From Gonocerus acuteangulatus (Eukaryota > Arthropoda > Insecta > Hemiptera > Coreidae), in contig OX328127.1 in assembly GCA_946811695.1 (NCBI GenBank), forward strand, positions 46,978,982 through 47,042,981: a DNA stretch of 64,000 bases. Reading direction: 5' to 3'. Numbering within the stretch: the stretch's first letter is position 1; every line of letters begins with the position of its first letter. The notes beneath the pieces are model-generated. The model ran no database searches. It worked only from the letters and a program-made list of their open reading frames with translations, and was not told the DNA's origin. Position numbers and translations under genes: made by a program. Shown here one piece after another: positions 63,776-64,000 of the stretch.

Positions 63776-64000
63776 TAAAGCATATTTATGCCAAAAAAAA
63801 TATTGGTTTCGTTTGATTGAAGGAGAAATATAAAATATTTTTATTCTAAGCCTTCCAAATTACACCAGCGATTGCAATTCGTAAGCTAAGAATATTGCAA
63901 TATGCATAGATTAACGTGATCCCTTTCCCAGTGGTCTTGGAGACAGGTTGTTGACGATGATAGCGCATTCCTGAAAATACTAGCTAGGTATCTATATTCT
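63776..64000. other. Window end, non-coding
   Basis: AT-rich, with nothing recognised. Confidence 0.5.

Overview
The window looks like intergenic or intronic DNA from a large, repeat-rich, AT-rich arthropod genome, most likely an insect. This rests on the repeats it carries: a BEL/Pao LTR retrotransposon, Jockey- and I-type LINEs, Penelope-like elements with hammerhead-ribozyme motifs, mariner and piggyBac relics, a Helitron, pol III SINEs and a probable nuclear copy of mitochondrial cox1/cox2. There is no prokaryotic gene organisation, no CRISPR array and no convincing host gene. The species cannot be named from the sequence.

Layout. 1-7.1 kb: two 5S-rRNA-headed SINEs, two tRNA-headed SINEs and a 2.7-kb fold-back element whose loop holds piggyBac-like remnants. 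8-14 kb: degraded I-clade LINE 3' ends, a Penelope-like element (PLE) with 15-bp target-site duplications (TSDs) that encloses a ~145-bp minisatellite, a MITE, and an inverted-terminal element with a candidate exon. 14-27 kb: more SINEs and a mariner relic split by a 2-kb long-TIR element. 27-31 kb: a PLE with a GIY-YIG coding relic and 13-bp TSDs, then an I-clade LINE 3' end with 11-bp TSDs. 31-37 kb: AT-rich DNA, a SINE split by a 174-bp insertion, and a LINE C-terminal relic. 37,876-46,034: a complete BEL/Pao element with two 590-bp LTRs that read as identical, a 5-bp TSD and one intact 1,742-codon Gag-Pol frame. 46-57 kb: the mitochondrial-like segment, a ~120-bp tandem array, an unknown minus-strand frame, a 650-bp palindrome and small MITEs. 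57-64 kb: a (TA)n-embedded MITE, a 550-bp Helitron, a third PLE copy, a SINE next to a Jockey 3' end, another SINE, and a GC-rich tandem repeat at the right end.

How the parts relate. The BEL/Pao element is the only unit that looks complete and young. The SINEs form a modular set: one 3' module (core GGCAACCTATAGATAGCCCG and relatives) is joined either to a 5S rRNA promoter head or to one of two tRNA-type heads. This suggests that unrelated promoters recruited one retrotransposition tail. That module, the hammerhead-bearing PLE copies and the nested or fold-back DNA elements are the most unusual content. Long A/T homopolymers and (TA)n runs are frequent, so lengths at those points may be assembly-dependent.
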